Of a DNA stretch of 64,000 bases, positions 48,725 through 55,770 are shown piece by piece. The notes below the pieces were generated by a model, which was not told the DNA's origin, made no database searches, and saw only the letters and a program-made list of their open reading frames with translations. Both the position numbers and the translations under genes were made by a program. Source of the DNA: Brevibacterium paucivorans (GTDB lineage: Bacteria > Actinomycetota > Actinomycetes > Actinomycetales > Brevibacteriaceae). Position 1 is the first letter of the stretch, and the number at the start of each line of letters is the position of its first letter. The stretch is from positions 1,054,001-1,118,000 of the forward strand of contig NZ_JAFBCP010000001.1 of assembly GCF_016907735.1 (NCBI RefSeq), written 5' to 3'.

Positions 48725-49798
48725 GTGAGCACTCAAGCCCAAGACATTCGTCGATGGAAAAAACACCTAGCCAATGAACGCGTCGAAGAGCGCGTATACC
48801 GCTCCCTAGCCCAAAAGCGCCAGGGCGAAGAACGTGAAATCCTCCTCGAGCTGGCCGACGCCGAACGGCGTCACCAAGACCACTGGATCTCCCGACTGGG
48901 CGAACACGCGAATGACACGGTGCGCCCGTCACTCGACATTCAGCTCCTTGCCCTCATGGCGAGGCTGTTTGGGTCGATTTTCGTGCTCGCCCTTGCTCAG
49001 CAGGCAGAAACCCGCTCGCCCTATGAAAGTGAATCCGGCGCCACACCTCAGATGGCTGCTGATGAGAGGGTGCACGCCGAGGTCGTTCGGGCTCTCGCAG
49101 CCAAGTCGCGCGCCCGAATGTCGGGAAACTTTCGAGCGGCAATCTTTGGAGCTAACGATGGGCTAGTGTCCAATGTGGCCTTGGTGCTGGGTGTGGGCGC
49201 CGCCGGCGTGAGCCCGCACATCGTTCTGCTCACGGGCGTGTCCGGCTTGCTGGCAGGCGCGCTTTCAATGGCGGCCGGGGAATATATTTCGGTGTCTTCA
49301 CAACGTGAACTCATCGAAGCGGGAAACCCTGACCCACGGGCTGCTGACGGTCTGACCAGTCTAGACATTAACGCGAATGAACTGGCATTGGTGTTCCGCG
49401 CGCGAGGCATGGACGCCGAGGAATCTGACCTAGCAGCGCGAACCGCGATCAGCAAAGCGAACTCGCACCGCAACCCAACGTTTCTACCGAAAAACATGAC
49501 ATCGAATGACACTGAGGACTTGGGCACTGCGATGGGTGCAGCAATGAGTTCGTTCGTGTTTTTCGCAACCGGAGCAATCATCCCCATCCTGCCCTATATC
49601 TTTGGCATGCAAGGGATCCCGGCGATGGTCGTATCCGCTGTTCTGGTGGGAATTGCGCTCATGTTCACAGGTGGAGCGGTAGGCGTGTTGTCCGGGAAGG
49701 CACCCACACCTCGGGCATTCCGCCAACTTGCGATTGGCTATGGCGCAGCCCTGGTGACGATTCTTCTGGGCATGCTTTTTGGAACCGTAGCGGGATAA
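48725..49798 (+). CDS. Ferritin-like/VIT1 fusion metal transporter (MbfA-like)
   Basis: Membrane transporter of 357 aa for iron or manganese. Residues about 1-135 are a ferritin/rubrerythrin-like helical domain with Glu and ExxH ligands (ERVEERVYRSLAQKRQGEERE, LELADAERRHQDHW, MAADERVHAEVVRAL). From about residue 140 the VIT1/CCC1 domain follows: FRAAIFGANDGLVSNVALVLGVG, LLAGALSMAAGEYISVSSQREL, GAAMSSFVFFATGAIIPILPY, and two more helices. The layout matches MbfA, known as an iron exporter in alpha-proteobacteria. The GTG start is set by a leaderless promoter. Confidence 0.88.
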   Translation: MSTQAQDIRRWKKHLANERVEERVYRSLAQKRQGEEREILLELADAERRHQDHWISRLGEHANDTVRPSLDIQLLALMARLFGSIFVLALAQQAETRSPYESESGATPQMAADERVHAEVVRALAAKSRARMSGNFRAAIFGANDGLVSNVALVLGVGAAGVSPHIVLLTGVSGLLAGALSMAAGEYISVSSQRELIEAGNPDPRAADGLTSLDINANELALVFRARGMDAEESDLAARTAISKANSHRNPTFLPKNMTSNDTEDLGTAMGAAMSSFVFFATGAIIPILPYIFGMQGIPAMVVSAVLVGIALMFTGGAVGVLSGKAPTPRAFRQLAIGYGAALVTILLGMLFGTVAG

Positions 49799-49840
49799 GA
49801 CAGTAGGGACAACACAGCAACGGGACAAAAGCGCAAAGTG

Positions 49841-49904
49841 TGACGGCGCAAAGCGAACAAAACTACGCAATATAACGCGCCATATCGCTCGCTTTGCGCC
49901 ATCT
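49841..49904. repeat. 64-bp palindromic intergenic repeat, copy 4
   Basis: Begins TGACGGCGCAAAGCGAACA and ends TCGCTCGCTTTGCGCCATCT; ungapped 64-bp alignment to the other copies, with several unpaired positions in the inner arm. It lies 42 bp after the VIT1-type gene, which precedes pabC on the same strand. Confidence 0.85.
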
Positions 49905-50045
49905 GGACACTAACGACCACACAAGCTCGCGCGTCAACGCCCCAAAAAAGACCGCACCCGAAGACAAACCTCACCCGGCACACCTCACGCCATCAACCCG
50001 CAAACCCACTCGTCTATCAGCCCTTCACCTGCTTAAATGAGGCGT

Positions 50046-50945
50046 ATGACCGTGAAAAACACCGCTGCACTCATCGACGTTGAAGCGAACACCTTCATCC
50101 TCAGCGATCCGTCACATTTGTTGCTTTCTCTTGACGATTTGGCCGCCCATCGCGGTGACGGCATCTTTGAAACTGTCCTGGTGACGTATCGCGATGACAG
50201 CACGCTCATTCACAACCAAGCACTACATTTTGAACGCTTCATTGAGTCGGCCCGTACGCTCGAACTCCCCACCCCTGACCCCAAACTGTGGGAAGAAGCC
50301 CTACGCGCCACGGCCAAGCAGTTCAAAGAGCTCAACCCAGACGCCCACACCGCATCGATTCGCTACACCTTGAGCCGTGGGCACGACAGCGACACCACAA
50401 CCCACACTCCTCACGGATGGACAGTCACTTCCCATGTACCGCGCCCCGAACCCACGGAAATCACCGTGGTCGCTTTGAACTCTGGTTTCACCTCGGACAT
50501 TGCAGAAGCCGCACCATGGCTACTCCGCGGCGCAAAAACCCTGTCGTACGCCACCAACCAGGCCGCAAAACGGTACGCACTCAACAACGGCGCTGACGAC
50601 GCGCTCTTCCACACCAGCGACGGCTACGCCTTAGAAGGCCCCAACTCCACACTTATCCTGCGCGTAGGCGACCAACTCATCACCCCGGACCCCAAAATCG
50701 GAATCCTGCACGGCACCACCCAGCGCTGCATTTTTGAAAACGCAAGCAAACAGGGCCTCCTCACCCAATACAGCAACGTCAGCATGGACGACCTCGGCAA
50801 GGCCCAGGCAGCGTGGCTCGTATCCTCAATCCGCGGATGCCGGCCCATCTCAACGATCGTCACCACCGCCTCGGACACAGCCACCCACATCCCCGTGGAT
50901 CACGACCTCACTGAACACATATTGCAGTGGGTTCTGTCCAGCTGA
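50046..50945 (+). CDS. pabC: Aminodeoxychorismate lyase / class IV aminotransferase
   Basis: Fold-type IV PLP enzyme of 299 aa. Landmarks: LDDLAAHRGDGIFETVLV near residue 30 (pyruvate-side Arg), LHFERFIESARTLELP, the PLP Lys in LRGAKTLSYATNQAAKRYAL, ADDALFHTSDGYALEGPNSTLIL and GILHGTTQRCIFENA. This fits 4-amino-4-deoxychorismate lyase, which makes p-aminobenzoate for folate; branched-chain aminotransferase activity cannot be excluded. aroD, earlier in the chorismate route, is 0.4 kb away on the other strand. ATG 50046 is preferred because TTAAAT lies seven bases before it; ATG 50037 is in frame. Confidence 0.85.
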   Translation: MTVKNTAALIDVEANTFILSDPSHLLLSLDDLAAHRGDGIFETVLVTYRDDSTLIHNQALHFERFIESARTLELPTPDPKLWEEALRATAKQFKELNPDAHTASIRYTLSRGHDSDTTTHTPHGWTVTSHVPRPEPTEITVVALNSGFTSDIAEAAPWLLRGAKTLSYATNQAAKRYALNNGADDALFHTSDGYALEGPNSTLILRVGDQLITPDPKIGILHGTTQRCIFENASKQGLLTQYSNVSMDDLGKAQAAWLVSSIRGCRPISTIVTTASDTATHIPVDHDLTEHILQWVLSS

Positions 50946-50996
50946 CAGAACGCGATAGCCTGGGTTTGTACAGACATCGATTCAAGAAGGTCTCTC

Positions 50997-51293
50997 ATGG
51001 GAAAACTTGCGTATCAGTTGCTTGGTGTTGGTGGAGGCGCGCTGGCAGCTCTGGCTGCACGTAAAGCGCTCACGGTCGTGTGGGAAAAGACCATGGACCG
51101 CCCAACTCCTAACCAGGACACCGACGACGACTCGACCCTGGCTGAAGCACTCGCCTGGACCATCGTTTCCGGTGTGGGCGTTGCCGTGGCTCAGCTGGTC
51201 GTTCAGCGTTACGCAGTCCAGACTGTGCGTAACAACTTTGGCGAAAGCGCGCTGCCAAAGAAGCTACGCAAGAAGAACGAAGACGAGGCTTAA
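50997..51293 (+). CDS. DUF4235 membrane protein
   Basis: Small membrane protein of 98 aa. Two hydrophobic segments: LAYQLLGVGGGALAALAARK near the N-terminus and AWTIVSGVGVAVAQLVVQRY in the middle, with a WEKTMDRPTP loop between. The C-terminal tail is basic and charged (LPKKLRKKNEDEA). This pattern is DUF4235, common in actinobacteria and of unknown role. GAAGG about nine bases before ATG acts as Shine-Dalgarno. It probably shares the pabC transcript. Confidence 0.82.
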   Translation: MGKLAYQLLGVGGGALAALAARKALTVVWEKTMDRPTPNQDTDDDSTLAEALAWTIVSGVGVAVAQLVVQRYAVQTVRNNFGESALPKKLRKKNEDEA

Positions 51294-51304
51294 GCCTCCA
51301 AATC

Positions 51305-52096
51305 TTACGGCTTCAGCACCTGGGCTAGTTGTCGCACCTGCGCAACTGAGTACTGCCCAGGAGCCGAAGCCCCTTGCGGTCCTGTTGCAAACGTTGCGCA
51401 GGACCCAAATTCGGCACCCATGAGGCGCGTGACGGCGCCCATCCGCCCCATGGAGATCGCTATTACGGGGATGGCCAGCTCTGCCTGCGCCCGGTGAGCC
51501 ACGCGCAAAACGCTGAGCACATCGTCCATGTTGGTGGGTGTAACCGCGATTTTCGCTACGCTCGCACCGGCCTGCTCCATGGCGTGCATGCGTTCAAGCA
51601 GGTCCGGTGGCGTGGCACAGAAGTCGTGAAATGACGCGATCACGTGCGAGCCCTGTGCGCGTGCCTTCTCGATCAAGGCGCGCGAATCGGGTCGCGCCAC
51701 CTCCACGTCTAGCGCTATCTGGACGCCTGTTGCTCCGGGGTTGCCCCCGCGTGAGTCGTTACCTTCACCCGCGCACTGTATGAGTGCCTCCACCGCCGAG
51801 GTGTACGCCCCTTCCGCGCACTGCCCACCTTCCGCTTCCGACCGCACGGTGAGAATCAGCGGAAGTTGGGTGCGGGCACGCAGGGCTGTGGCCACCTCGG
51901 CGATTTTCCCACCGAGGTCACCCCCACCTGCCGTCAGCGCGCTCACCAGAGGATCAACCCGCCACTCCAGAACGTCAGGACTGGTGGTGCCGGGAGTGAA
52001 CCACATGCCATCCACGGCGTGAACGTCCTCCACACTCATGCACGTAACTGACGAAATGATTGCGGGCGTGCGCGAACAGAACGGGAGCGGTTTCAT
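51305..52096 (-). CDS. aroD: Type I 3-dehydroquinate dehydratase
   Basis: Dehydrates 3-dehydroquinate to 3-dehydroshikimate through a Schiff base. The 263-aa protein has VEWR-equivalent LEWRVDPLVS, LPLILTVRSEAEGG, the catalytic His in VIASFHDFCATPP, the Schiff-base Lys in ASVAKIAVTPTNMDDV, and PVIAISMGRMGAVTRLMGAEFGS with FATGPQGASAPGQ near the end. The start is M3 (52096), because TAGGCT lies six bases before that ATG; the first Met of the longer frame falls inside the spacer. Many actinobacteria use a type II enzyme instead, so type I here is notable. It ends 12 bp from the convergent DUF4235 gene. Confidence 0.9.
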   Translation of the reverse strand: MKPLPFCSRTPAIISSVTCMSVEDVHAVDGMWFTPGTTSPDVLEWRVDPLVSALTAGGGDLGGKIAEVATALRARTQLPLILTVRSEAEGGQCAEGAYTSAVEALIQCAGEGNDSRGGNPGATGVQIALDVEVARPDSRALIEKARAQGSHVIASFHDFCATPPDLLERMHAMEQAGASVAKIAVTPTNMDDVLSVLRVAHRAQAELAIPVIAISMGRMGAVTRLMGAEFGSCATFATGPQGASAPGQYSVAQVRQLAQVLKP

Positions 52097-52102
52097 ACCC
52101 AT

Positions 52103-52108
52103 AGCCTA
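52103..52108 (-). promoter_or_regulatory. -10 element, leaderless start of aroD
   Basis: TAGGCT, six bases (ATGGGT), ATG 52096. The six-base spacer itself contains an in-frame ATG, which is therefore not the start. Confidence 0.6.
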
Positions 52109-52121
52109 CGTGGCGACGCAA

Positions 52122-53390
52122 CTACGCAAACAGGGTCTGCCCCACAAATCCGCCCTCGCTGGCACCGGGCGGAATCAACCACACGGTAGAGCCCACAGGC
52201 GTGGTCCACTCGTTAAGCAGGTCCGCTTGTGCTAATCGCTGCTGGATGGGCAGGAACTGGCGGTCGATGTTTGCCTGGTATGACGCAAAAATCAGCCCGG
52301 TCGCACCCAATCCTTCCTGGTAGGAGTAGACGCGCCGGTAGATCTGCTCCGCTGGGTCTTGAGAGTTTCGTGACCGTGCCACGTGGCTCACGGGCGAAAT
52401 CACCGACAGGCCCAGCTCGTTCTTCGCGTCCAAGTCAGGGATGTCGTGTTCGTCCGTACCCGTCAGCGGTGCGCCGCGCGCCATGTCTCGGCCAACGGCG
52501 AACTCGCGGGCTGGACGGTCAGCCTGGTCCCACGTAGACATGTTCATTTCGATGTCGCGGATCACCAGAGTGGTTCCGCCTTCTAGCCATGCGGGGTAAT
52601 GGTCGGCAAGGTCCCGAGGTGGTTCCCCGCGGGCGGAAAACACCGCCGGGGTTGCCCCAGTAGTTGTACCCCACACAAGACGGGCGAAGTCCTCTGAGCC
52701 GGGACCGGGGTTCGCGGTTCCGTCGACCTGCCCAAACGGGTTGCGCACCGTGGTCCCTTGCGGGTCCGAGCCATACGCACGACGGAAACCTTCGCGCGTC
52801 CACGCCACATCGGTAAAGGCGCGGGCGTCCTTTATGAGCATGCGCACTGCGTGGGCCACAGTGGCTGGGTCGTCACTGCACACTTGTAGCAACAAGTCCC
52901 CGTCCGTGCGACCCGGTTGGAACCGGTCAAAGTCGAAGCGCGGTAGGGGTTTTAGCCAGTCGGGTGCAGAACGCACGCGCTCCACTAAACGTTTCCCGAA
53001 CCCAAACGTGACGGTCAAGCGCGCCGGCCGTTCTGTCAGTTCCGGTTCGGTATCTCCCAGTGGCGGTTTCCCCTGCGTGAGGGCCGCCGCATCATCCGAC
53101 AGTAAGGTCAGCAGGCGACGCACACCGTCACGGTCCACGTTTTCACGAAGTGTGAGCGCAATAAACATGCCGTGTGCTTGCGGAGGTGTTTCCACTCCCG
53201 CTTGATGTTCACCGTAGAACGGGACGGTCTCTTCACCGTTTAAACCGCGGGTATCCGGGCGGGGGCGTTGGGGTTCTGCCGGTGCGGTTGCGCGTCCAGT
53301 TCCGAATCCCACCGCCCCGGCAACTCCCACGGCCCCCACAACCGTCGCACCCATCAGGGTGCGACGGTTAGGAGTGGGCTGATTAGCCAT
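52122..53390 (-). CDS. Tat-exported DyP-type haem peroxidase (EfeB-like)
   Basis: Dye-decolourising peroxidase of 422 aa. Tat signal NRRTLMGATVVGAVGVAGAV at residues 8-30. The haem-pocket signature GQVDGTANPGPGSED (GxxDG, Asp as acid-base residue) is near residue 195, and the proximal His is in ISPVSHVARSRN. Subfamily A/EfeB-like proteins release or use haem outside the membrane. ATG 53390 was chosen: it overlaps the stop of the PCuAC gene by 8 bp and places the Tat motif correctly. No efeU or efeO is present. A perfect 13-bp hairpin lies in the codons for the twin-arginine motif. Confidence 0.9.
   Translation of the reverse strand: MANQPTPNRRTLMGATVVGAVGVAGAVGFGTGRATAPAEPQRPRPDTRGLNGEETVPFYGEHQAGVETPPQAHGMFIALTLRENVDRDGVRRLLTLLSDDAAALTQGKPPLGDTEPELTERPARLTVTFGFGKRLVERVRSAPDWLKPLPRFDFDRFQPGRTDGDLLLQVCSDDPATVAHAVRMLIKDARAFTDVAWTREGFRRAYGSDPQGTTVRNPFGQVDGTANPGPGSEDFARLVWGTTTGATPAVFSARGEPPRDLADHYPAWLEGGTTLVIRDIEMNMSTWDQADRPAREFAVGRDMARGAPLTGTDEHDIPDLDAKNELGLSVISPVSHVARSRNSQDPAEQIYRRVYSYQEGLGATGLIFASYQANIDRQFLPIQQRLAQADLLNEWTTPVGSTVWLIPPGASEGGFVGQTLFA
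53340..53369 (-). promoter_or_regulatory. Perfect 13-bp hairpin inside the DyP Tat-signal codons
   Basis: AACCGTCGCACCC and GGGTGCGACGGTT pair perfectly around a 4-nt loop, 21-50 nt downstream of the start codon. Such a stem would be expected to slow ribosomes or polymerase early in the gene. It may be by chance, but 13 perfect pairs with a tetraloop is uncommon in coding DNA. Confidence 0.5.
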
Positions 53391-53967
53391 TGTGCTCGTC
53401 GCCACCTTCACCGTGGTCGTGCCCACTGCGCTCCCCATGTTCACTATGGTCACCAGGAGCGTAGTTCTCTTTAGCCCCCGCGAATTCCTTTGCCGTGAAC
53501 TCGAGCGGGATGTCACCTTGCGTGGACGTCACTGTAATCGTGACCTTCTCACCAGGCTCGATCGCCTTGGTCATCTTCATGAGCATGATGTGATCCCCGC
53601 CGGGCTCAAACGTCTTTGATTCCCCCGGTTTGATGGTGAATCCGTCTTCTTTGTGCTTCATCTCCATTCCACCGGCACCGTCCGACACGGTTTCGTGCAT
53701 TTCCACGACGTCCGCATGGTCGGACTTTCCGCCGGTGAGTGTCAGGTCTTCGTCCGAGGTGTTTGTCACCGTTCCGAAAGCGGCTGTCATACCGTCTTCG
53801 GCGGCTTTAATCCACATGTCTTTTGTTTCAACTGGCGAAGAGTTCGCCTCCTCGTGAGCGCTCGTTGACGCCTGATCTTCCGGCTTCGACGAACCGCATC
53901 CAGCCAACGCAAGGGCCGATCCGGCAACGACGGCAACAGGAATGAGGGCAAGTTTTTTAAGGTACAT
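53383..53967 (-). CDS. PCuAC-family copper chaperone lipoprotein
   Basis: Periplasm-side Cu(I) chaperone of 194 aa. Signal peptide with lipobox ALALAGC, acidic linker, then the PCuAC beta-sandwich (about 50-165): AAFGTVTNTSDEDLTL, SDHADVVEMHETVSDG, GGMEMKHKEDGFTIKPGE and PGGDHIMLMKMT give the H-M...M...HxM ligand set. A His/Asp-rich tail follows (PGDHSEHGERSGHDHG), likely a second metal site. GGAG upstream of ATG 53967 is the Shine-Dalgarno; a longer frame would push the signal peptide inward. Its stop overlaps the DyP start, and a His-rich membrane protein gene precedes it. Confidence 0.9.
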   Translation of the reverse strand: MYLKKLALIPVAVVAGSALALAGCGSSKPEDQASTSAHEEANSSPVETKDMWIKAAEDGMTAAFGTVTNTSDEDLTLTGGKSDHADVVEMHETVSDGAGGMEMKHKEDGFTIKPGESKTFEPGGDHIMLMKMTKAIEPGEKVTITVTSTQGDIPLEFTAKEFAGAKENYAPGDHSEHGERSGHDHGEGGDEHNG

Positions 53968-54052
53968 GATGTCTCCGTATGTTGAGGTTGCGCGGATTCG
54001 TGATCCACGCATGAGAGTGCGGATGAACTGATCCGCGTCAGGAATGTGAAGG

Positions 54053-54622
54053 TTAAACGGAGACAGGTGGAGCTCGAGGCTGGAGCTCATATGAGCTGGC
54101 CTGCGAGCGCAACACCGCCACTTCACCGACAACCGCCGTGTACACTACTCCCACTGCGGGACGTACCCACGTAACACACGAGAGCGCGGTACCTGCCACC
54201 TCGGCGGCTACAGCGGCAAGGAGCTTTTCACCCCAACGGAAAATCGCAACTGTCACGACTGTTGCGAAAATGTGTGCGAACAGCATGGCATTACCGCCAC
54301 CCGCGTGGTGGCTTGCGTTGCTCAGGGTGTGATCGTGGAAGAGGTGACTGCTCTCAATAATTGCGCCGGTTCCAGCGGCATGCGCAGGAATGAAACTCAT
54401 GAGCCAGTGCATCGCGAACTGCGCGACACCCACGATGAACGTGAGGGCGACAGTCCCCCATGCGCGCCCGGCAAGCAGGACACTCAACCACAGAGTCACC
54501 ACAAACGTCACGGCTACGGACAGGACGCTGGAGGCTCCTCCACCCGAAGCGTGAAACGCCCACGCAACGATCGTCGCAGTCATCGCTGCGACCGTTGCGC
54601 GCACAATTCGGGTCTGATTCAC
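54053..54622 (-). CDS. Membrane protein with His-rich loop, first gene of the PCuAC-DyP operon
   Basis: Membrane protein of 189 aa with about five helices. The loop between helices 3 and 4 contains many His (IPAHAAGTGAIIESSHLFHD, then HTLSNASHHAGGG). The remaining helices are AFAHIFATVV-like and VAAEVAGTALSCVTW. I know no family name, though such proteins occur beside PCuAC genes in actinobacteria. The His cluster and the downstream copper chaperone suggest copper handling. GTG 54622 has TAGAAT seven bases upstream. The C-terminus is 85 bp from the chaperone start. Confidence 0.65.
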   Translation of the reverse strand: MNQTRIVRATVAAMTATIVAWAFHASGGGASSVLSVAVTFVVTLWLSVLLAGRAWGTVALTFIVGVAQFAMHWLMSFIPAHAAGTGAIIESSHLFHDHTLSNASHHAGGGNAMLFAHIFATVVTVAIFRWGEKLLAAVAAEVAGTALSCVTWVRPAVGVVYTAVVGEVAVLRSQASSYELQPRAPPVSV

Positions 54623-54629
54623 ACTGCGA

Positions 54630-54635
54630 ATTCTA
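54630..54635 (-). promoter_or_regulatory. -10 element for the His-rich membrane protein-PCuAC-DyP operon
   Basis: TAGAAT, seven bases (TCGCAGT), GTG 54622. Confidence 0.45.
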
Positions 54636-54690
54636 CTTGATGTCGCACTAAACGTAGGGCACCGGGCTCACTGTCACCGGCACCACACTG

Positions 54691-55086
54691 TTACATGCGT
54701 AGCCACACGTCAGTGCTGATTTGCGCACCCGACTCAACGGCCTGCTTTACGTGTTCGCTGGTTTCTGCCACGATGACGGCTTCAAAACCAAGCACAATCG
54801 CCGCAGTTGCAGTCTGGTCTATCGCCTCATCAGCAACATCGCCAACAAAAATCACACGGTCGACGCCCATCGACTCCAGGCCAGGAGCAAGGTCATCAAC
54901 GCCGTCGAAAACATCGGGGACCTTGCTGTGTACCACCAGAGTGTCGAAGTCCTCGTCAGTCACGCTTTGTGGCTCGAGGTCGCCTGTGAAGGCTTCGACG
55001 ACCACGCCTCCGGCGACAACCGCCTTGTTGAGAAGTGGAGACGTGGAATCAGTGACATTGATGAGCATGAGAGCGTCCATGCTCAC
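54691..55086 (-). CDS. Degenerate isochorismatase-fold protein
   Basis: Short protein of 131 aa. The first strand DALMLINVTDS resembles the ALLVIDVQ strand of isochorismatase/cysteine hydrolases, and the C-terminal part RVIFVGDVADEAIDQTATAAIVLGFEAVIVAETSEH follows the fold's strand-helix-strand core. The position that is normally the catalytic Cys (CGVATDVCV) reads VGDVADEAI, and the usual length is about 180 aa, so it is probably not a hydrolase. It starts 6 bp after the lipoprotein gene and is likely the last gene of the mrp transcription unit. Confidence 0.6.
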   Translation of the reverse strand: MSMDALMLINVTDSTSPLLNKAVVAGGVVVEAFTGDLEPQSVTDEDFDTLVVHSKVPDVFDGVDDLAPGLESMGVDRVIFVGDVADEAIDQTATAAIVLGFEAVIVAETSEHVKQAVESGAQISTDVWLRM

Positions 55087-55092
55087 AGCATG

Positions 55093-55770
55093 TCACATAT
55101 CTTTCCAGTCGAGAGTCTTGAGCTTGTGCCCATCGACGGAAATGTGGTCAATGACGGTTTGGTGTTTCTTGGTTCGCGCCTGGTCGCCCCAAATGCTGGT
55201 CCCCTCGACCTTCAATTCCCATAGCGCGCCGTCGGCATAACCCACGTAGATCGTGCCCACCATCTGCACGTCTGAGGACGTGGCGTAGATTTCACCTTTA
55301 GCCAGTTTCACTTGGAATACACCAGCAACCGCACCGTCGACATCGTACCTGTTCTGCAAAAGTACGTCTGACTCCGGTTTATTTACCAGATAGTCCATGT
55401 GACTGTCGCGGGCCTCGTTCAGCGATCGGCCAAAGGACTTCTTACAGTTAACAACGATCTTCTCGTCCAATTTGGTGAAATCGTCGGTGTAGACCGCCAA
55501 GCCTGTCACTCCGCCAGTCGATTTGTAGTCATCGGGCATCACCATTGAGACATCGAACGGGCAGTCACCCTCATAGGTTACTTTTTCGAACCCGTCCGGA
55601 ACTGGTTCTTCGGTTGGTTCTGAGTTCGAAGCAGGGCCCTTCTGCGCGGAAACGCCCACTTTGACAGGGCCGCCGTCGTTCTCTGCGACACGTATGCCGA
55701 GGCTTCCACAGCCAGCTAGAAGGGCCGCGCATGTAAGCGCTAAGGCAGACCTCACGATTCGTTTAGTCAC
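55093..55770 (-). CDS. Lipoprotein cotranscribed with the two-component system
   Basis: Lipoprotein of 225 aa. Signal peptide ALALTCAALLAGC with the lipobox LAGC (Cys 21). A Glu/Pro linker leads to a beta-rich domain (about 65-225) with two Cys (GDCPFDVSMV, VVNCKKSFG) that could form a disulphide, followed by SHMDYLVNKPESDVLLQNRYDVDG and GTIYVGYADGALWELKVEG. I do not recognise the domain. Its start overlaps the stop of the histidine kinase gene by 4 bp. Since the kinase lacks an extracellular sensor, this lipoprotein could be an accessory sensor; that is inference. Confidence 0.65.
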   Translation of the reverse strand: MTKRIVRSALALTCAALLAGCGSLGIRVAENDGGPVKVGVSAQKGPASNSEPTEEPVPDGFEKVTYEGDCPFDVSMVMPDDYKSTGGVTGLAVYTDDFTKLDEKIVVNCKKSFGRSLNEARDSHMDYLVNKPESDVLLQNRYDVDGAVAGVFQVKLAKGEIYATSSDVQMVGTIYVGYADGALWELKVEGTSIWGDQARTKKHQTVIDHISVDGHKLKTLDWKDM

